From contig JAVXUO010000473.1 in assembly GCA_033065855.1 (NCBI GenBank), positions 496,001 to 560,000 of the forward strand: a DNA stretch of 64,000 bases, given 5' to 3'. Both the position numbers and the translations under genes were made by a program. Position 1 is the stretch's first letter. Each line of letters opens with the position of its first letter. Shown one piece after another: positions 24,285 through 36,196 of this stretch. This DNA is from Escallonia rubra. Its lineage: Eukaryota > Streptophyta > Magnoliopsida > Escalloniales > Escalloniaceae. The notes beneath the pieces are model-generated. The model saw only the letters and a list, made by a program, of their open reading frames with translations, was not told the origin of the DNA and did no database searches.

Positions 24285-24650
24285 AAGGCCTTGGCCAACC
24301 CCATGGGGTCGGCCTCGGCCTCCCATGGGGGGTTGGCCTTGGCCTCCCCCCTCGGTTCTTCACTTTTCGCGCAAAGTTCTTTTCGCACTTTTTTCGCTTC
24401 GTACGTCACTCTGGCACCTTGTTCGTCATGTGGGTACGATTCTTGGTAGCACGCTCGTCGCAACGCAACTTTCGGATTCGTCTTTGCTCATCAAAAAACC
24501 TACCGTTGGCGCGCCCGAAGTTCACCAAAGGGGGGACTTGCCTTGGCCTCCCTTCATGGGAGTTGGCCATTGACCTTGGCCACCCTTTAGGGTCGGCCTT
24601 GGCCTCCCCAAGGGTGGTGGCCTTGGCCTTCCCCCAATTTTGGCCTATGG
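24285..24650. repeat. CCTTGGCCTCCCC-type repeat in the solo LTR
   Basis: Irregular tandem units of GGCCTTGGCCTCCC, complementary to the GGCCAAGGCC arrays in the TR-GAG LTRs once orientation is taken into account. Confidence 0.75.
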
Positions 24651-24959
24651 CCTCCCCTCCCGCGCGCACTTGTTTTCTTGAGCCTTTGCTCCTCGCGATG
24701 TCTCCGCGATGTTTACGAACGTTCGTACATCAACCTCCCGACGTCTGTCGTGCATCAACCTCGCGACGTCCGTGACCGCACACCGCTCCCTCGATGCCCA
24801 TCGCCTAAAGTCGCGCGCTACCGCCGAGTGACCCGTCGCCGACGACCGCATACCATCACTCCCGACTTTTTCATTACTACATGTTGCCTTCATCATCTTG
24901 TTATGACAGGTACACTCACCTCAGATCCTGTCTTTGGGACACCCGTCGCGCCCCCGTGC

Positions 24960-25690
24960 GCCGTCTCCGCGACGTTCGTCGCCGCGCCTGCGCGTCATTC
25001 TCATGATACGTGCCCCGGCACCAAGTATTGCTCTGCGACGTTCGTCGCCGCGCCCTTGCGCCATCGTCATGATACGTGCCCCCGGCACCAAGTATTGCTC
25101 CGCGACGTTCGTCGTCGCACCACTTTCATAACACGTGCCCCGGCACCAAGTATTGTCTCTGCGACGTTCGTCGCTGCGCCCGGGCACCATCTTCATGATA
25201 CGTGCCCCGGCACCAAGTATTGCTCCGCAACGTTCGTCGCCTCGCCTGCGCGTCATTCTCATGATACGTGCCCCGGCACCAAGCATTGCTTTGCGACGTT
25301 CGTCGCCGCGCCCGTGCGCCATCGTCATGATACGTGCCCCGGCACCAAGTATTGCTCCGTGATGTTCGTCGTCGCACCACTTTCATAACACGTGCCCCGG
25401 CACCAAGTATTGTCTCTGCGACGTTCGTCGCCTCGCTCGTGCACCACTTCCATGATACATGCCCTCGGCACCAAGTATTGCTCCGAGACGTTCGTCGTCG
25501 CACCACTTTCATAACCTGTGCTCCGGCACCAAGTGTTGTCTCCGTGACGCTCGTCGCCGCGCTCGTGCGCCACTTTCATGAGATGTGCCCACGGCACCAG
25601 GTATTGTCTCCGCGACGTTCGTTACCTCGCTCGTGCGCCACTTTCATAACATGTGCCCCGGCACCAGGTATTGTCTTGTGCTGTAGGCAC
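24960..25690. repeat. About 60-66-bp tandem repeat in the solo LTR
   Basis: Roughly eleven units of GCGACGTTCGTCGCCGCG - CATGATACGTGCC - CCGGCACCAAGTATTG. The period varies between about 59 and 67 bp (unit starts near 24969, 25035, 25102 and 25161). Open frames through it on both strands are artefacts of the repeat. Confidence 0.88.
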
Positions 25691-25721
25691 CGCGCCCATG
25701 CGCCACAATCATGTTACATGC

Positions 25722-26140
25722 TTCCGGGATGGGCTCACAACCTTATAGCCATCGCCGTCTCAATCACAGGGGGGCTTCGACCCTTATACCAGGATGGGCT
25801 CACAACCTTATAGCCATCGCCGTCTCAATCACAGGGGGGCCTCGGCCCTCGCACCGGGATGGGCTCACAACCTTATAGCCATCACCGTCTCAATCACAGT
25901 GGGGCTTCGGCCCTCGTACGGGGATGGGCTCACAACCTTATAGTCATCGCCGTCTCAATCACAGGGGGGGCTTCGGCCCTCGTACCGGAATGGGCTCATA
26001 ACCTTCCCTCGTACCGGGATGGGCTCACAACCTTATAGCCATCACCGTCTCAATCACAGGGGGGCTTCGGCCCTCGCACCGGGATGGGCTCACAACCTTA
26101 TAGCCATCACGGTCACAATCACGGGGGGTTCCGGCATGAG
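25722..26140. repeat. About 65-bp tandem repeat in the solo LTR
   Basis: About six units of GGATGGGCTCACAACCTTAT - AGCCATCGCCGTCTCAATCA - CAGGGGGGCTTCGGCCCTCG. Unit starts near 25728, 25793 and 25858 give a 65-bp period. This array is not seen in the 9455/16148 LTRs. Confidence 0.88.
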
Positions 26141-28435
26141 GACCCCTCGTAATGGAGTCTCAGCACTGAGCTGCGAGCATGTCCATTCATGTTATTGTTG
26201 ACCCATGGGTCACTCCGGGACGGGAACAGGTCCTCGGAGGGCATCGCGCCTAGTCCGCCTTGCAGTTGGCTACAGGGGAAACCCTCACCGCTGTCAGGTT
26301 CTTTGCGCGTCTCTTGACGCACCTCGTGGGATTCAGTAAGGGCTTGGACCGGTGGTTGGAGCAACGGGCTTACTCTGATCATGCTGTCATGGTGTGGTCA
26401 GTCTTCTCAGACAGGTAGAGCGACGCTGTGCGAGGCAGGCAACGTGAATTTAGGAACCGACAGTCCAAAGGAGAACCGGTATTTTGGGACCCCCTGGTGA
26501 CGTGTCACTCCCAGGGGACGACATGTGGCACTTTATGACATAAGCACATTGTTTCCTATAAATAGTGCACTTTATGACTCAAAAGGGGACTTCTTCTTCA
26601 TTCTCACAAAAATCGCTTTCTCACTCTAGAATTTGGGAGCTCTTGGATTCTAGAGAGAGAAACACAAATCGGACATAACTTTGGACCGTGACATTGGACC
26701 TCGACTCAGACCTTTGACATGGACTGTCGACTGCCGGCCCTGTTCGTCTCAGCCTCGTCTCCGCAGCACTGCCACTCCTCACGGCCTGTCTGAGAAGCTT
26801 TGCTCTCAACCCTTACTCCGTCCTTGCTGTCTCTCACTTTACACTACAAGAAAAGACAGATTTAGCGTATTTTCAGCGACGGAAACCTCCGTCGGTCAAA
26901 ATCCGTTGGTAAACAGTTTTACCGACGGAATATTACGTCGGTAAAAATCTTTGCCGGCGGACTTTTAACAACGGGCTTTTAACGACGGGGATCCCGTCGT
27001 TAAATATTTTTATGGAATTTGTAATTTTTGAAGTTTTTTTAATATTTGTAAGCGACGGAATAATACCGTCGCTAAAAAACAATCCGTCGGATAAAATTTA
27101 TTTGACCGACGGACTTTTAGCGACGGGTTATTCCGTCGCTAAAAGGCCTTTAATTAGCAGATCTCTGCATTTTCTCTCTCCCCGTTTCTCTCTTCAGCCT
27201 CTTCTCCTCTCAGCTTTCACGACTTCTCTCTCTCTCTCTCTCTCACAATCTCACTACTCACGACCACGGGCGCCTCACTCCGACAAATCGTAGACTGGCG
27301 ACGGTGGCCACGACACGAGCCACAATCTGGGCTATCTGGATCTGGGTCTAGATCTACGTGCCGACGGCGAGCTCACGGTCACTGACGACCTCACCTCAAC
27401 CGGCGACGGCGTCGCCACGAACGATCTCCAACCCGTGACTCCACGTCTCCACCGGCGACAAAGGGTATGTTCCCATTGAACGATCTTTGACCCTTTAATT
27501 TATATGTCAGGCTTCTAGAAAGTTGAAATCAGTCTGGTGAAGTCTATGGTGTAAGGTTCGGTTGTTGATTGCTTTGTATCTTTGCTATGCTATTCTATTT
27601 TACTATGTACATTTAGAACAATATTCTTATCTGTTAATTTGATGTTTGTAGTACTCCGACTAGTGCCTGATTTCTTAGCCCAAAGCTATATGACTGTGTT
27701 GGCTAATAAGGCTATGATTGACTTTGTCTTATGGCTATAATTAATTGGTTTTCGGGCTACGATGGATTAGGTTTTTAGGCTATGGTTGTTATAAATCATG
27801 TCCCTGTTGTTATGAGCTATGTGTGCATCGATTGATTGTGTGATAATTGTGATAGCCATTGAAATTTCTCGAGTATATATAAGATTGTTCCTTTACAGCT
27901 GTTAGCTTACATGCATAGTTCGTTTGCCACTACGTGTATGATAATTGTGATAGCCATTGAAATCTCTCGACTATAAGATTGTTCCTTTAGAGCTGTTAGC
28001 ATTGTAACGTGCCGTACGTTTGCCACTACATGGTGTTTTACCTTGCTAGACTAGGCTCCCCTCCCCCTCTCCACCGCCATCTTTTCTTCCCACAGGTTGC
28101 CTTCACCAATATTTTGGAGTTGCAATTTGTGTCCATTAGCCTCAATACACAGCTAGCTCATTACGTTTGGCCTACACTTCCAATCAATACTTTCCCACTC
28201 ACGGCAGCTTATTCCCTCTTCTAGTTCCCCAGCCGAAGTAAAGTTTTCTGTAATTAGAGAAGGATGATGATAAGCTAAATAAACAAGAAAAAAACAAAAT
28301 TCAAAATTGGCTGGAAATATGACCATCTAAAGTTCTTGTGGTTAGGGCACTAGATCAAGCGCTATCTTTGAGACGATGCGTGCTCGTGGTTGTTTACGGT
28401 AACAGTAAAGTCAACACAGTTGTGAATTGTAGGCC

Positions 28436-28527
28436 AAACCCTAAACCCTAAACCCTAAACCCTAAACCCTAAACCCTAAACCCTAAACCCTAATTGTAAA
28501 CCCTAAACCCTAAACCCTAAACCCTAA
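28436..28527. repeat. CCCTAAA telomere-type repeat inside CACTA
   Basis: About a dozen CCCTAAA units (plant telomere type) with one TTGTAA interruption. They are followed to about 28690 by degenerate ACCCTAAATTGAA units. It is interstitial, inside a transposon, so it is not a chromosome end. Confidence 0.9.
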
Positions 28528-28812
28528 ATTGAACTAATTGAACCCTAAATTGAATGCCTCAAATCAACCGAACCCTAAATTGAATCAATAGAGCCCCCTA
28601 ATTGAACCCTAAATTGAAGCAATTGAACCCTAAATTGAATGCCGTAATTGAATCGAACCCTAAACTAAACTAATTGAACCCCTAATTAAACCCTAAATTG
28701 ATTGTCCCAATCTAATTTGATAGATTTAATTTGATAGATTTAATTCAGCTATGAAATTGATGCTCGTCGATTGAATAATCATCGATTGGTTTTTCATGTT
28801 AAAGTAGGTTAA

Positions 28813-29249
28813 ATGGCTTCTGCTTCGGTGAACAGGGACGTTTCAGTCAACAAGCACTTCTTCAAGGTCATGATGCCTGGTTTTCATACAGAACTTGTAT
28901 GTCATCCCGCTTTCTCTATGTTTTCGTGTGTGTTAAAAGTTTTATCTTTAGTTAAAAACTTACATGTCTTACTGTATTATGAATATGTTAGGCCATACCG
29001 GTAGCATTTTGGCGATTGCTTACCACATTGAGATTTGAAGCAACTTTAACCAGCCGCAAGGGGTCATAGCTTGTTAAATTGAAGAAGAAGGTTGGCCAAG
29101 AGGTTCTTTGCTTCGAAGAGGGTTGGAACGAATTCGTGCAACAACATGACCTCCATCTAGGAGACTTTGTAGTCTTTCAACACATGGGCCAAATGCGTTT
29201 TCAAGTCAGCGTGTTTGATCAAAGCACTTGTGAAAAGCCTTTCCCCTAA
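28813..29249 (+). pseudogene. Captured B3-domain (REM-like) gene fragment
   Basis: Exon 1 (28813-28896) encodes 28 residues including KHFFKVMMPGFHTEL, the start of a plant B3 DNA-binding domain. A GT-AG intron (28897-28991, phase 0) is followed by exon 2 (28992-29249). Exon 2 continues IPVAFWRLL, ATLTSRKGS, VGQEVLCFEEGWNEFVQQHD, LHLGDFVVFQHMG and FQVSVFDQSTCEKPFP, then stops. Together this is about one complete B3 domain in the order expected of REM-type proteins. A TAG at 29067-29069 (RKGS-stop-LVK) sits where relatives usually have Trp, so full translation is blocked. It lies wholly inside the CACTA element and was most likely acquired from a host gene. The rest of the donor gene is absent. 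Confidence 0.82.
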
Positions 29250-29923
29250 TGTTGAACTCTGAGGCGTAATTAGACAATATTTTAAATTAATCGCATCGGA
29301 TATGTACATTTTGAACAATGTTGTGAACATTGACTATTTGTTTGATAATTTTAGGTTGTTAATTGTGATTATTGATCGATGATTTGTTAATCGATGATTT
29401 TAGATTGTTAATCGTGCATTTGATATATTGAGATTGTTGACGGAGGATGAGACCCAATTGGTTTGAATTTTTTATTACAGGTTTGGGCATTAAAAAATTA
29501 AAAAAAAGAATTAAAAAATGATTTTTAACTTTTAGCGACAGATTAATTCCGTCGCTAAACATTTTATCCCGTCGCTAATTTCGTAAAAAAGAAAATAAAT
29601 TAAAGTACGTAAAACATAATTAGCGACGGATATTCCGTCGCTAATTCAGAAATAAATCCGTCGCCAAAAGTTCTATATTAGACCACGGATTTTATAATTC
29701 CGTCGCAAAACTTTTAGTAACGGCCTTTTATACGAGGGACTTTTAGCGACGGTCATTCCGTCGCTAAAAATTTTAGCGACGGAATATAGGCCTTTAGCGA
29801 CGGTAAAATCCGTCGCTAAAGACCTTATTCCTTGTAGTGTTATATACTTGGAAGCTGACTCCGACTGCCGCCTTTGTGGCACCTTCACGTAGGTACGAAC
29901 CCACTTTCCTTGGCATAACATGT

Positions 29924-32115
29924 TTCATAGGTATGTTAGTAAATGCAAAATTTTAGAGACGGATCACAGGTCCACCATGGGCCTGCCCGCTTTGCGAGTA
30001 ATGCTTCAATTGCGTTAAAGTAAGAAGAAAACTTTCCAATTTAGGCCCCGTACGTTTACGAAATTTGTTTTCTGTTTTCAGCAATGATAATGAAAAAGAT
30101 TCTTTTTTGCTTACTTTTATCATTTTCTGTTTTCGTTTTGGATAAAATTATTCAAATAATAACAAAAAACTGAAAACACCTCCAAGGTGTTTTCAGCTTT
30201 TTTTTACTTAAACTGAACCCAATATAAGAAAAAATAGCTAAATTTTTTTTGGTGAAAATGATAAAATTACAGGAACGGATTTTCAAAATTAATATGAAAA
30301 TCATGAAAATGAAAACAGAAAACAAATATTATAAACGTACGGGGCCTAAAGTTTCTTGGATTTGCACGATGCCTATAGTATTTCCTCCTCCTCCTCATTT
30401 TTCTTCTGCCCCTCTCTCTCTCTATCTGTTCCTCCCCCACCGCCCACCCCAACCCAACATCTTATTGTTCCTGTAGACCTGTAATCAGATTTGAACTCCA
30501 GTGGTTCAAGCCTATAAGTCATAACTTGCAACGCCAAATCAACAAGGTTCCTAGCAACCCAAACCCACAAAATAGCCCAGATTATCGTCTAGAATAGCAC
30601 CTTGAAGTCTTGAACATCTCATTTTGTCCTTCGTTCTCTAGTCTAAGACAAAACCGCTTGGTACGGTGCACCTTTTCCTTAAACCCCAAATCTCCCTGAT
30701 TTTATTTGACACAAACCTAATCATGGTCAGCCAAGGATATCCTACTCGCTCACTGCCCATCATTGATTTCTGCATTAAACTTTCCTAGGGAAGTGGTTTC
30801 ACTTGCATCCTACATCACTTGGACTACGATATGGTACCTCTACATATGCTGTATTCTGTAGACGGACTTTGAAGGTGAAGATGGCTATACAGTTGCTAAA
30901 AGAAAATCCATAAGTTTATAAGGAAGCACAATAGACGAGAGCTTGTCCAACTTTAGATTTCCTGGGGTCAAAAGACTCAAAACACTTTTTTTTCTTTTTT
31001 CTTTTCTTCTAGTGATGATTGTATGTATGTACGTATCATCATTTCTGTCAAAGGTGTTGGATATTATCTCTGTCTTTCATTCTCACATGTGGAGAAAGCC
31101 AATAATCTTGACCAAGAACTTCAAGAAGGAGATTTCACATTATGGGAAACAATCTCATGAATGGAGGGAGACAATTTCTATCCTAACTAGTTTAGGTGGT
31201 AGAAGAATTCTTTCCTAGCTCCATATTCCTTTAATGGTTCTTCTTTAATTTCACATTGTGGAATTATTGACTCGGGTGATATCTTCACCCACTGAGAACT
31301 AAAAAGGGGTGTTAGGCACAACACATCAAACACCATTGAGAAGCATTATCCATTGAGAGCTAAATGCTATGAGTTAGCCACTGAGAGCTAAAAAGGGGTG
31401 TTAGGTATTTAGAACTTATGATTATAGCTCAAATGTAAGAGTGTTAGGTACTTTTGTAATAGTACTAGTGAGTGAGAAAAATCACAGAGATTTTTTATTC
31501 ACTGAGAGAAAAATAGTGAGGTGAGTTTGAGTATATTCGGAAATTGAGTCTGAGTAACTGAGTGAAAGTTTCCTTATAACTTTTCCACTTTATAGTGCAA
31601 CATTCTAGCTGTCTTCCTATAGATGTAGGTAAGAGACTAAATCACGTTAAATATTCGTGTCCATATTTTATGTGTGACAGTTTTTATATTTTTTCTATTT
31701 TCTTGTTGTGCTAGTTGTACATATTTTAAGGGTTTAAATCCTAACAAAAGGCTGAAGTAATGCTAAACTTTAAGATTGTGCCTGCCGGTTTACATGACAT
31801 GGGCCATCCAAAACATTGTAGGAGGAAGGACTCCATGTATAAGGAAAAAACTCTGACAGTAGCTACCAGCATAGAGTGGCAATTATGCAAGGAACCAAAA
31901 ATAGCATTCGACAGAAATAAGTATGAACTGTGATTGGAGAACTGACCCAGACATGCCATAACTTTCAGGGAAAGAGAATATCCATAGACTGATAAAAGTC
32001 AAGTGTCAGGAAACATGTACGAACATAGAAGAGAGTTCATCAAGTATCAATGAAGTAATCATATCATGTACAGAGGTCTACCTGAATGGGATCCTGATCC
32101 ACTGCTATAACAGTG
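29924..32115. other. Intergenic with a MITE and an LTR relic
   Basis: No gene is supported. 30044-30346 is a MITE, listed separately. 31254-31745 resembles the 3' part of a Copia LTR: repeated GAGCTAAAAAGGGGTGTTAGG words, AGATGTAGGTAAGAGACTAA, CACGTTAAATATTCGTGTC, ending TTTAAATCCTAACA, which would pair with TGTTAGG at about 31398. No TSD or coding sequence was found. Confidence 0.4.
30044..30346. mobile_element. 303-bp MITE with long inverted ends
   Basis: The left end GGCCCCGTACGTTTA is exactly inverted at the right end (TAAACGTACGGGGCC). Similarity continues through a TTTGTTTTCTGTTTTC block, giving about 36 bp of imperfect inverted repeat. TA (within TTTA and TAAA) flanks both sides. The interior is A/T-rich with no coding potential. 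The superfamily is uncertain; the TA/TWA-like target would suit Harbinger or Mariner. Confidence 0.78.
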
Positions 32116-33346
32116 ATGTTGTAACTCTAATTACAGCCGTTGGATTAGATCCATTGGCTCAAAAATTGCCACGTAAGTAAAGTGATACATGTGTCTCCAA
32201 AACGTAGCGTTTGGAGTCTTAACGGTTCAGAAAATGAAATGGGCATCACATTTTCACTCTCTCTCCTCTCTTTCTCTCCATGTTTTCATCGGCAACACCT
32301 CGACATACTCTCCGGCAGAAACTCCGACGTGGCATCATGCCAATATGTCGTCGATCTCGCCAGATCTGGCGAGATTTTCAAAGAAGCACCCAGATCTTCT
32401 CTCTTTGGTGAGTGGAGGAGGGGTTAACGATTGGAAGGGGCTGAAGGCGGTGGAAGAGGGATGTGGAGGAGGATGGTGGGGGGTCTATCGGAGATCGAGA
32501 GGGGGCCGCCATCGGCCAAGGAGGAGAAGGCGGAGTTGGTGGCGCGGACGGAGCGACAATAGAGTGGGAGGCGGTGAGGTGGTGGCGGACATAGACAGCT
32601 TCCTTCATGAGGCGGCGGCGCTCTCTTCGCTATCTTCAAATTAATTTTACTGTCACTTAACATGAATTTGATCTTCATTCCCCCTCTCCTCCAAGACATC
32701 GATGTAAGATCGATCTTCAAGCAAGTGCACGGTGGCCTTCTTCTCTCAGTCAGATCCATCTTTTGTGCTGCAATGGATAAGTGTAAAACGTGTTGATTGT
32801 CTGAGGGCCATAGAACACATGTCAAGCATGAGGTGTTGTGTTCATTAATTGGTTTTTAATTTATTGTTTCATTCTTGTATTCAAGGAACTTGGTTATCAA
32901 TGGGCGTGATAATTCCATCACCTGAGCATCTATATTTGACTTCATAAAAGAAATGATGTTTTTGCTTCTTCTTCTTCACCATGTGTTTGGCGTTTGAAAT
33001 TTAGAAGTGTCTTTGGTGTTTGAAATTCAGAAGTGTGGTTATAGTGAACTAGAGATGGAGCTGAGTAAGTTATCTATTAACTTAACGCCCATGTTGTTGG
33101 ATTTGTACATAGATATAAGGGTGAAGATGGATTTCTAGAGAGAGATTGATTTGTTCGGAGGTAGGGAGAGAGAGAGAGAGATAGATTGATTTGTAGCGTG
33201 TGTTTCCAGGATTGACAGAAGAAACTTGGTCCGTTAACTTCAAAACGCACCTTTTGATGTGTTTTAAGTGGGTTGCATGACATGGCAGAATCCTGTGTGT
33301 TAATTTTGATCGGACGGCCATAATTAAGGTTACAACACCTCTATTG
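32116..33346. mobile_element. Candidate DNA transposon with gene-like interior
   Basis: GTTGTAACTCTAATTACAGC at 32116 and the inverse of TTAAGGTTACAACACC near 33333 are imperfect inverted repeats of about 28 bp. Inside, 32190-32640 has a CT-rich start and then a GC-rich reading-frame-like part, as in gene fragments carried by plant transposons, but no domain is recognisable. A GA repeat lies at 33165-33185. I could not find a matching TSD, so the boundaries are tentative. Confidence 0.35.
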
Positions 33347-33439
33347 TAACCCTAGTTACGACAGAGGATCCACCTCTACCTGAATGGGAGAAGATTCGCC
33401 AAGCCTTGAACTTTAAGGGGAACTTGTTGTAGGAGAATT

Positions 33440-33900
33440 GAAGAGTTTCCACCAACTATGTTTGGGTGGTGTTGCTGCTAAAAACTGGATCGGGAACCAC
33501 AGCCAGAGAATGGACCTGCAAGACAGAATACGGAGTGACCGCCGGGTGGGGTTCCGGCGGAAGAACTCTCCGATGCTTAAGTCAGAGCGCAGTTAACAAT
33601 GTAGAATTCCTATAAAGCAGTAAGACACATTGTATGTGTGTGAATATTGTAGTTATAGTTGTCCCCATACCTGGGGTAGACCCCTTTATATAGTTCTAGG
33701 AGAAGACTCCTAATAGGACTGGGTCGTGAGCCAGATGTGTTAGGATCGCGTTAAGATCCTCGAGGATCACGTCACGATCTCTGAGGACTCTTTTAGAATC
33801 CTGATAAGATAATCATCAATCTCCCAGTTTGACTGGGATCGCCGGATATCTCCCAAATATTAGGAGTTATATTTGAGTTATCACGAGTATCAAAACATCA
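33440..33900 (+). mobile_element. LTR-retrotransposon relic
   Basis: Contains GGGGTTCCGGCGGAAG, AACTCTCCGATGCTTAAGTC and a TATA-bearing CCCCTTTATATAGTTCTAGG stretch, followed by GGATCGCG/GGATCACG words. This layout resembles the U3/R part of plant Ty3-type or TR-GAG LTRs (compare the CTATTTATAGAGG region at 16478). No partner LTR or TSD was seen. Confidence 0.4.
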
Positions 33901-34996
33901 TCAAAAAGCAAAAGCTATAACTAAAAAAAATAATATATATCACAAATTGCATCCCTCAACAAATATGTTCCCGTACTTAAAAAAATGTAATCCAGCAAGT
34001 CATCTACTCAAACTTCCCGAAACAACTCACTTAAGGGAGTCAGCATTTGACCAAGCCCTCTTTCAAATGCGCGGGACATGCCAGATTGGGGTGGTGGGAA
34101 AGAAGTAGATTTGGACACAGTGGTGTAGTTGCAACAGCGATGGGGTAATTTACAGTTACTGAAGGAAAATTCGCTCAAATGTAAATAGAAAGAATCCAGC
34201 TAAACTGGCCAAATACACAGAGAAAAGAGGAATGGAAGAAGAGAAGATTGATAATGATTTCATTCGCATGTCTTTCTTCTCATTTTTCTGTTTCCAAATC
34301 TTTCTTCCCAAGTCAGAATTTGGAATATTCTTGGAAATTCAGAAAATACAAAAACAAACTAACTAAAAATCAAAACAAAGCATTAATTCTGCTGGAAATC
34401 CTAACGGCCAAATCATTCTTCGAATTCTGCTAAGCGCGCGACCGCCACGTTCCCACCCATTTATTGCTTCACCCTCCTCACTCGCACTTCCTTCTTAATT
34501 GTTGTTGCTTCCCTCCATTTCCTTCCGTTTAATTTCTTCCCGCACTTGGTGGCATTTTAACTCTAATTTTCAGTGGCCTGTGCTGCTGGTTGGTGATTGT
34601 TGGTGCAGCTATGTCCCCTGGGGTGTCATTCATGACAGTAGTCGCATGATATATATAAATGAACTTATTAATCGCTAAGAGTTTATAAACTAAAAAAAAT
34701 TATAATGACCAATGTACGAGGTGTTTCGGGTCTTTCATGAATCTTTTGTATTTTTGGTCTATCTGAATTTCAAGTTTACAGCATATCTATTTTTCTTTTT
34801 TTTTCTTTTTTTTCTTTTTTCTTTTGCTCCTTATTTCCATGTTTAAGCTCTTTCCTTCAAAGAAGAACTCTAGTGTCATAAGGCCAAGCAATGTAAATCT
34901 TGTTCCATATTGTTCTTCACAGTAAGCGTATTCAAAGAAAACTTAGGGACCTTGAGCCAAAAGCTAGCCCACTCTACATGTTGAAGTGCCTAGAAG
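33900..34996. other. Intergenic, nothing recognised
   Basis: AT-rich sequence with a T/C-rich low-complexity run at 34790-34830. No gene or delimited element. Confidence 0.4.
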
Positions 34997-35941
34997 TATT
35001 TGTGGAAATAATAATTGTATGGAGGCTTGGTAATTCTGGTAAGGTATAGCTACTACTACTGACTGAGGACTTGCATTTCTTAGTCTTACGTGTATCTTTT
35101 GTCACCAAAAGTATGACAAATAGTCATACTTAATGGCTTTTCATCTAGACTACTTGTTAAGACAATAACAAAAAGCAATATTTTACAGTGCAACGCATAA
35201 CAAAGTAGAAATATACACTATACATAAAGTGAATTCATTTAGGACTTTGGTGTAGATGCAATATGATGTTGCAAAACTTCACACCTAAAAAATTGACATT
35301 TGGTATCAAAATAATTTGAAAAAAATAACAAAAAGGGAAAACTTGGGAGCAAAGAGAATGAATAAGAGATTGTCGACCATTAACCAAAAATTTAGTAATT
35401 ACATGCGCTCTTTTGTGTGCACGGCGAAATTCATGCGTAAAACAAACCATCCTAACTTTGGTACATATAATTTTTGACATTAAGAACGATCGGATTTAAC
35501 AAAAAGGAGAGGAAAATTTTTGACATTAATTGCACACACGTCGTATATCAGAAGCTAGTATTTTTAAGAATCGCCAAGGGTAATATGTTATCCCCTACAT
35601 GAATATTTTTAGGCTTCTATGATCTGTTCAAAAGTTCTCACATTCTGATTTTGACAGAAGTTTGTTTTCGGCAACCACATATGACGCAATACAAAGAAAA
35701 ATAGCCTTGGGCAAATAGGCAGCCATATCCACAAAAATTTGGCATCTCATACAGAGAACAATTCTAAACACCGAAACACCCAATTGTATATATAAAAAAA
35801 TGTTGTTGCACAAATGAATTCACTCTTACTTTTCTATATCATCTTCAGTTCATCTTCATAGTAGTCTACAAGGCATGTCGCATGCATGTAGGGAAACAAT
35901 TCCAAGTTTTGTAATATCCATCCACAAAAGAGAACAGAAAA
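34997..35941. repeat. Left arm of a large inverted repeat
   Basis: About 0.94 kb that reappears inverted at 37540-38495. Landmark blocks include ATTGTATGGAGGCT (outer end), TACTTGTTAAGACAATAAC, AATATGATGTTGCAAAACTT, CCCCTACATGAATATTTTTA and ATGCATGTAGGGAAACAATT (inner end). The arms differ by scattered substitutions and small indels. The reading frame 35813-35628 (minus) resembles one in the other arm but has no known domain. Confidence 0.85.
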
Positions 35942-36196
35942 TGTATTTAGGCTTCTTATGATCTTTCAAGAGTTAACATGTTTTGATTTAGAAAAAAAAT
36001 TCCAACCAACAATAATACTCCAAAAGGAAACTTAGGGCTAAAAGTTCATGAAAACTATAAAACCCTTGAGCCCATAGAACCCGAAGACGGCCACAACCTC
36101 TTCACATCCATTCTCCACAATAGTACCCCCACCCCCATCCACCCACCCACCCACGCACCCACACATCCCAACATTCAATAAGGTTGGGGAACCGAC

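Larger units (their letters stand above)
26842..29839. mobile_element. CACTA (En/Spm) DNA transposon carrying a B3 gene fragment, TSD TTA
   Basis: The left end is CACTACAAGAAAA and the right end is TTCCTTGTAGTG. TTA flanks both sides (26839-26841, 29840-29842). Subterminal TTTAGCGACGG/CCGTCGCTAAA repeats fill about 26860-27150 and 29530-29820, as expected for CACTA transposase-binding regions. Inside, in order: a CT-rich, gene-leader-like stretch (27170-27470), AT-rich sequence, a CCCTAAA array (28436-28527), and a B3-domain gene fragment (28813-29249). No TNP2-type transposase is present, so it is non-autonomous. It is nested in the solo LTR 23996-29918. Confidence 0.93.
23996..29918 (+). 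mobile_element. Solo LTR of a TR-GAG-related family, TSD CATGT, with nested CACTA
   Basis: The sequence starts TGTTCCCAATCTATTCTG and ends CCCACTTTCCTTGGCATAA, matching the sense-strand ends of the LTRs at 9455/16148 (TGTTCCCAACC...TTTCCTTGGCATCA). CATGT flanks it at 23991-23995 and 29919-29923. The final CA has become AA. It is interrupted by the CACTA element 26842-29839, and without that it is about 2.9 kb. No gag or second LTR is present, so it is the product of LTR-LTR recombination. A TATA box CCTATAAATAG lies at 26555-26565 on the plus strand. It lies in the 3' flank of GPAT in the same transcriptional direction. Confidence 0.9.

Noticed and set aside
24678..25813. Several 60-240-codon frames in the solo LTR
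   Set aside because: They follow the 60-66-bp tandem repeat and exist on both strands; periodic translations, no protein family.
24960..26140. Regular repeats that might suggest a CRISPR-like array
   Set aside because: Units are contiguous tandem repeats with no unique spacers, in plant LTR DNA; this is a minisatellite.
28436..28527. Telomere or chromosome-end signal
   Set aside because: Short, interrupted and enclosed in a TSD-bounded transposon.
32189..32644. 151-codon frame as a host gene
   Set aside because: GC-rich Arg/Gly-rich translation without a domain, inside a candidate transposon.
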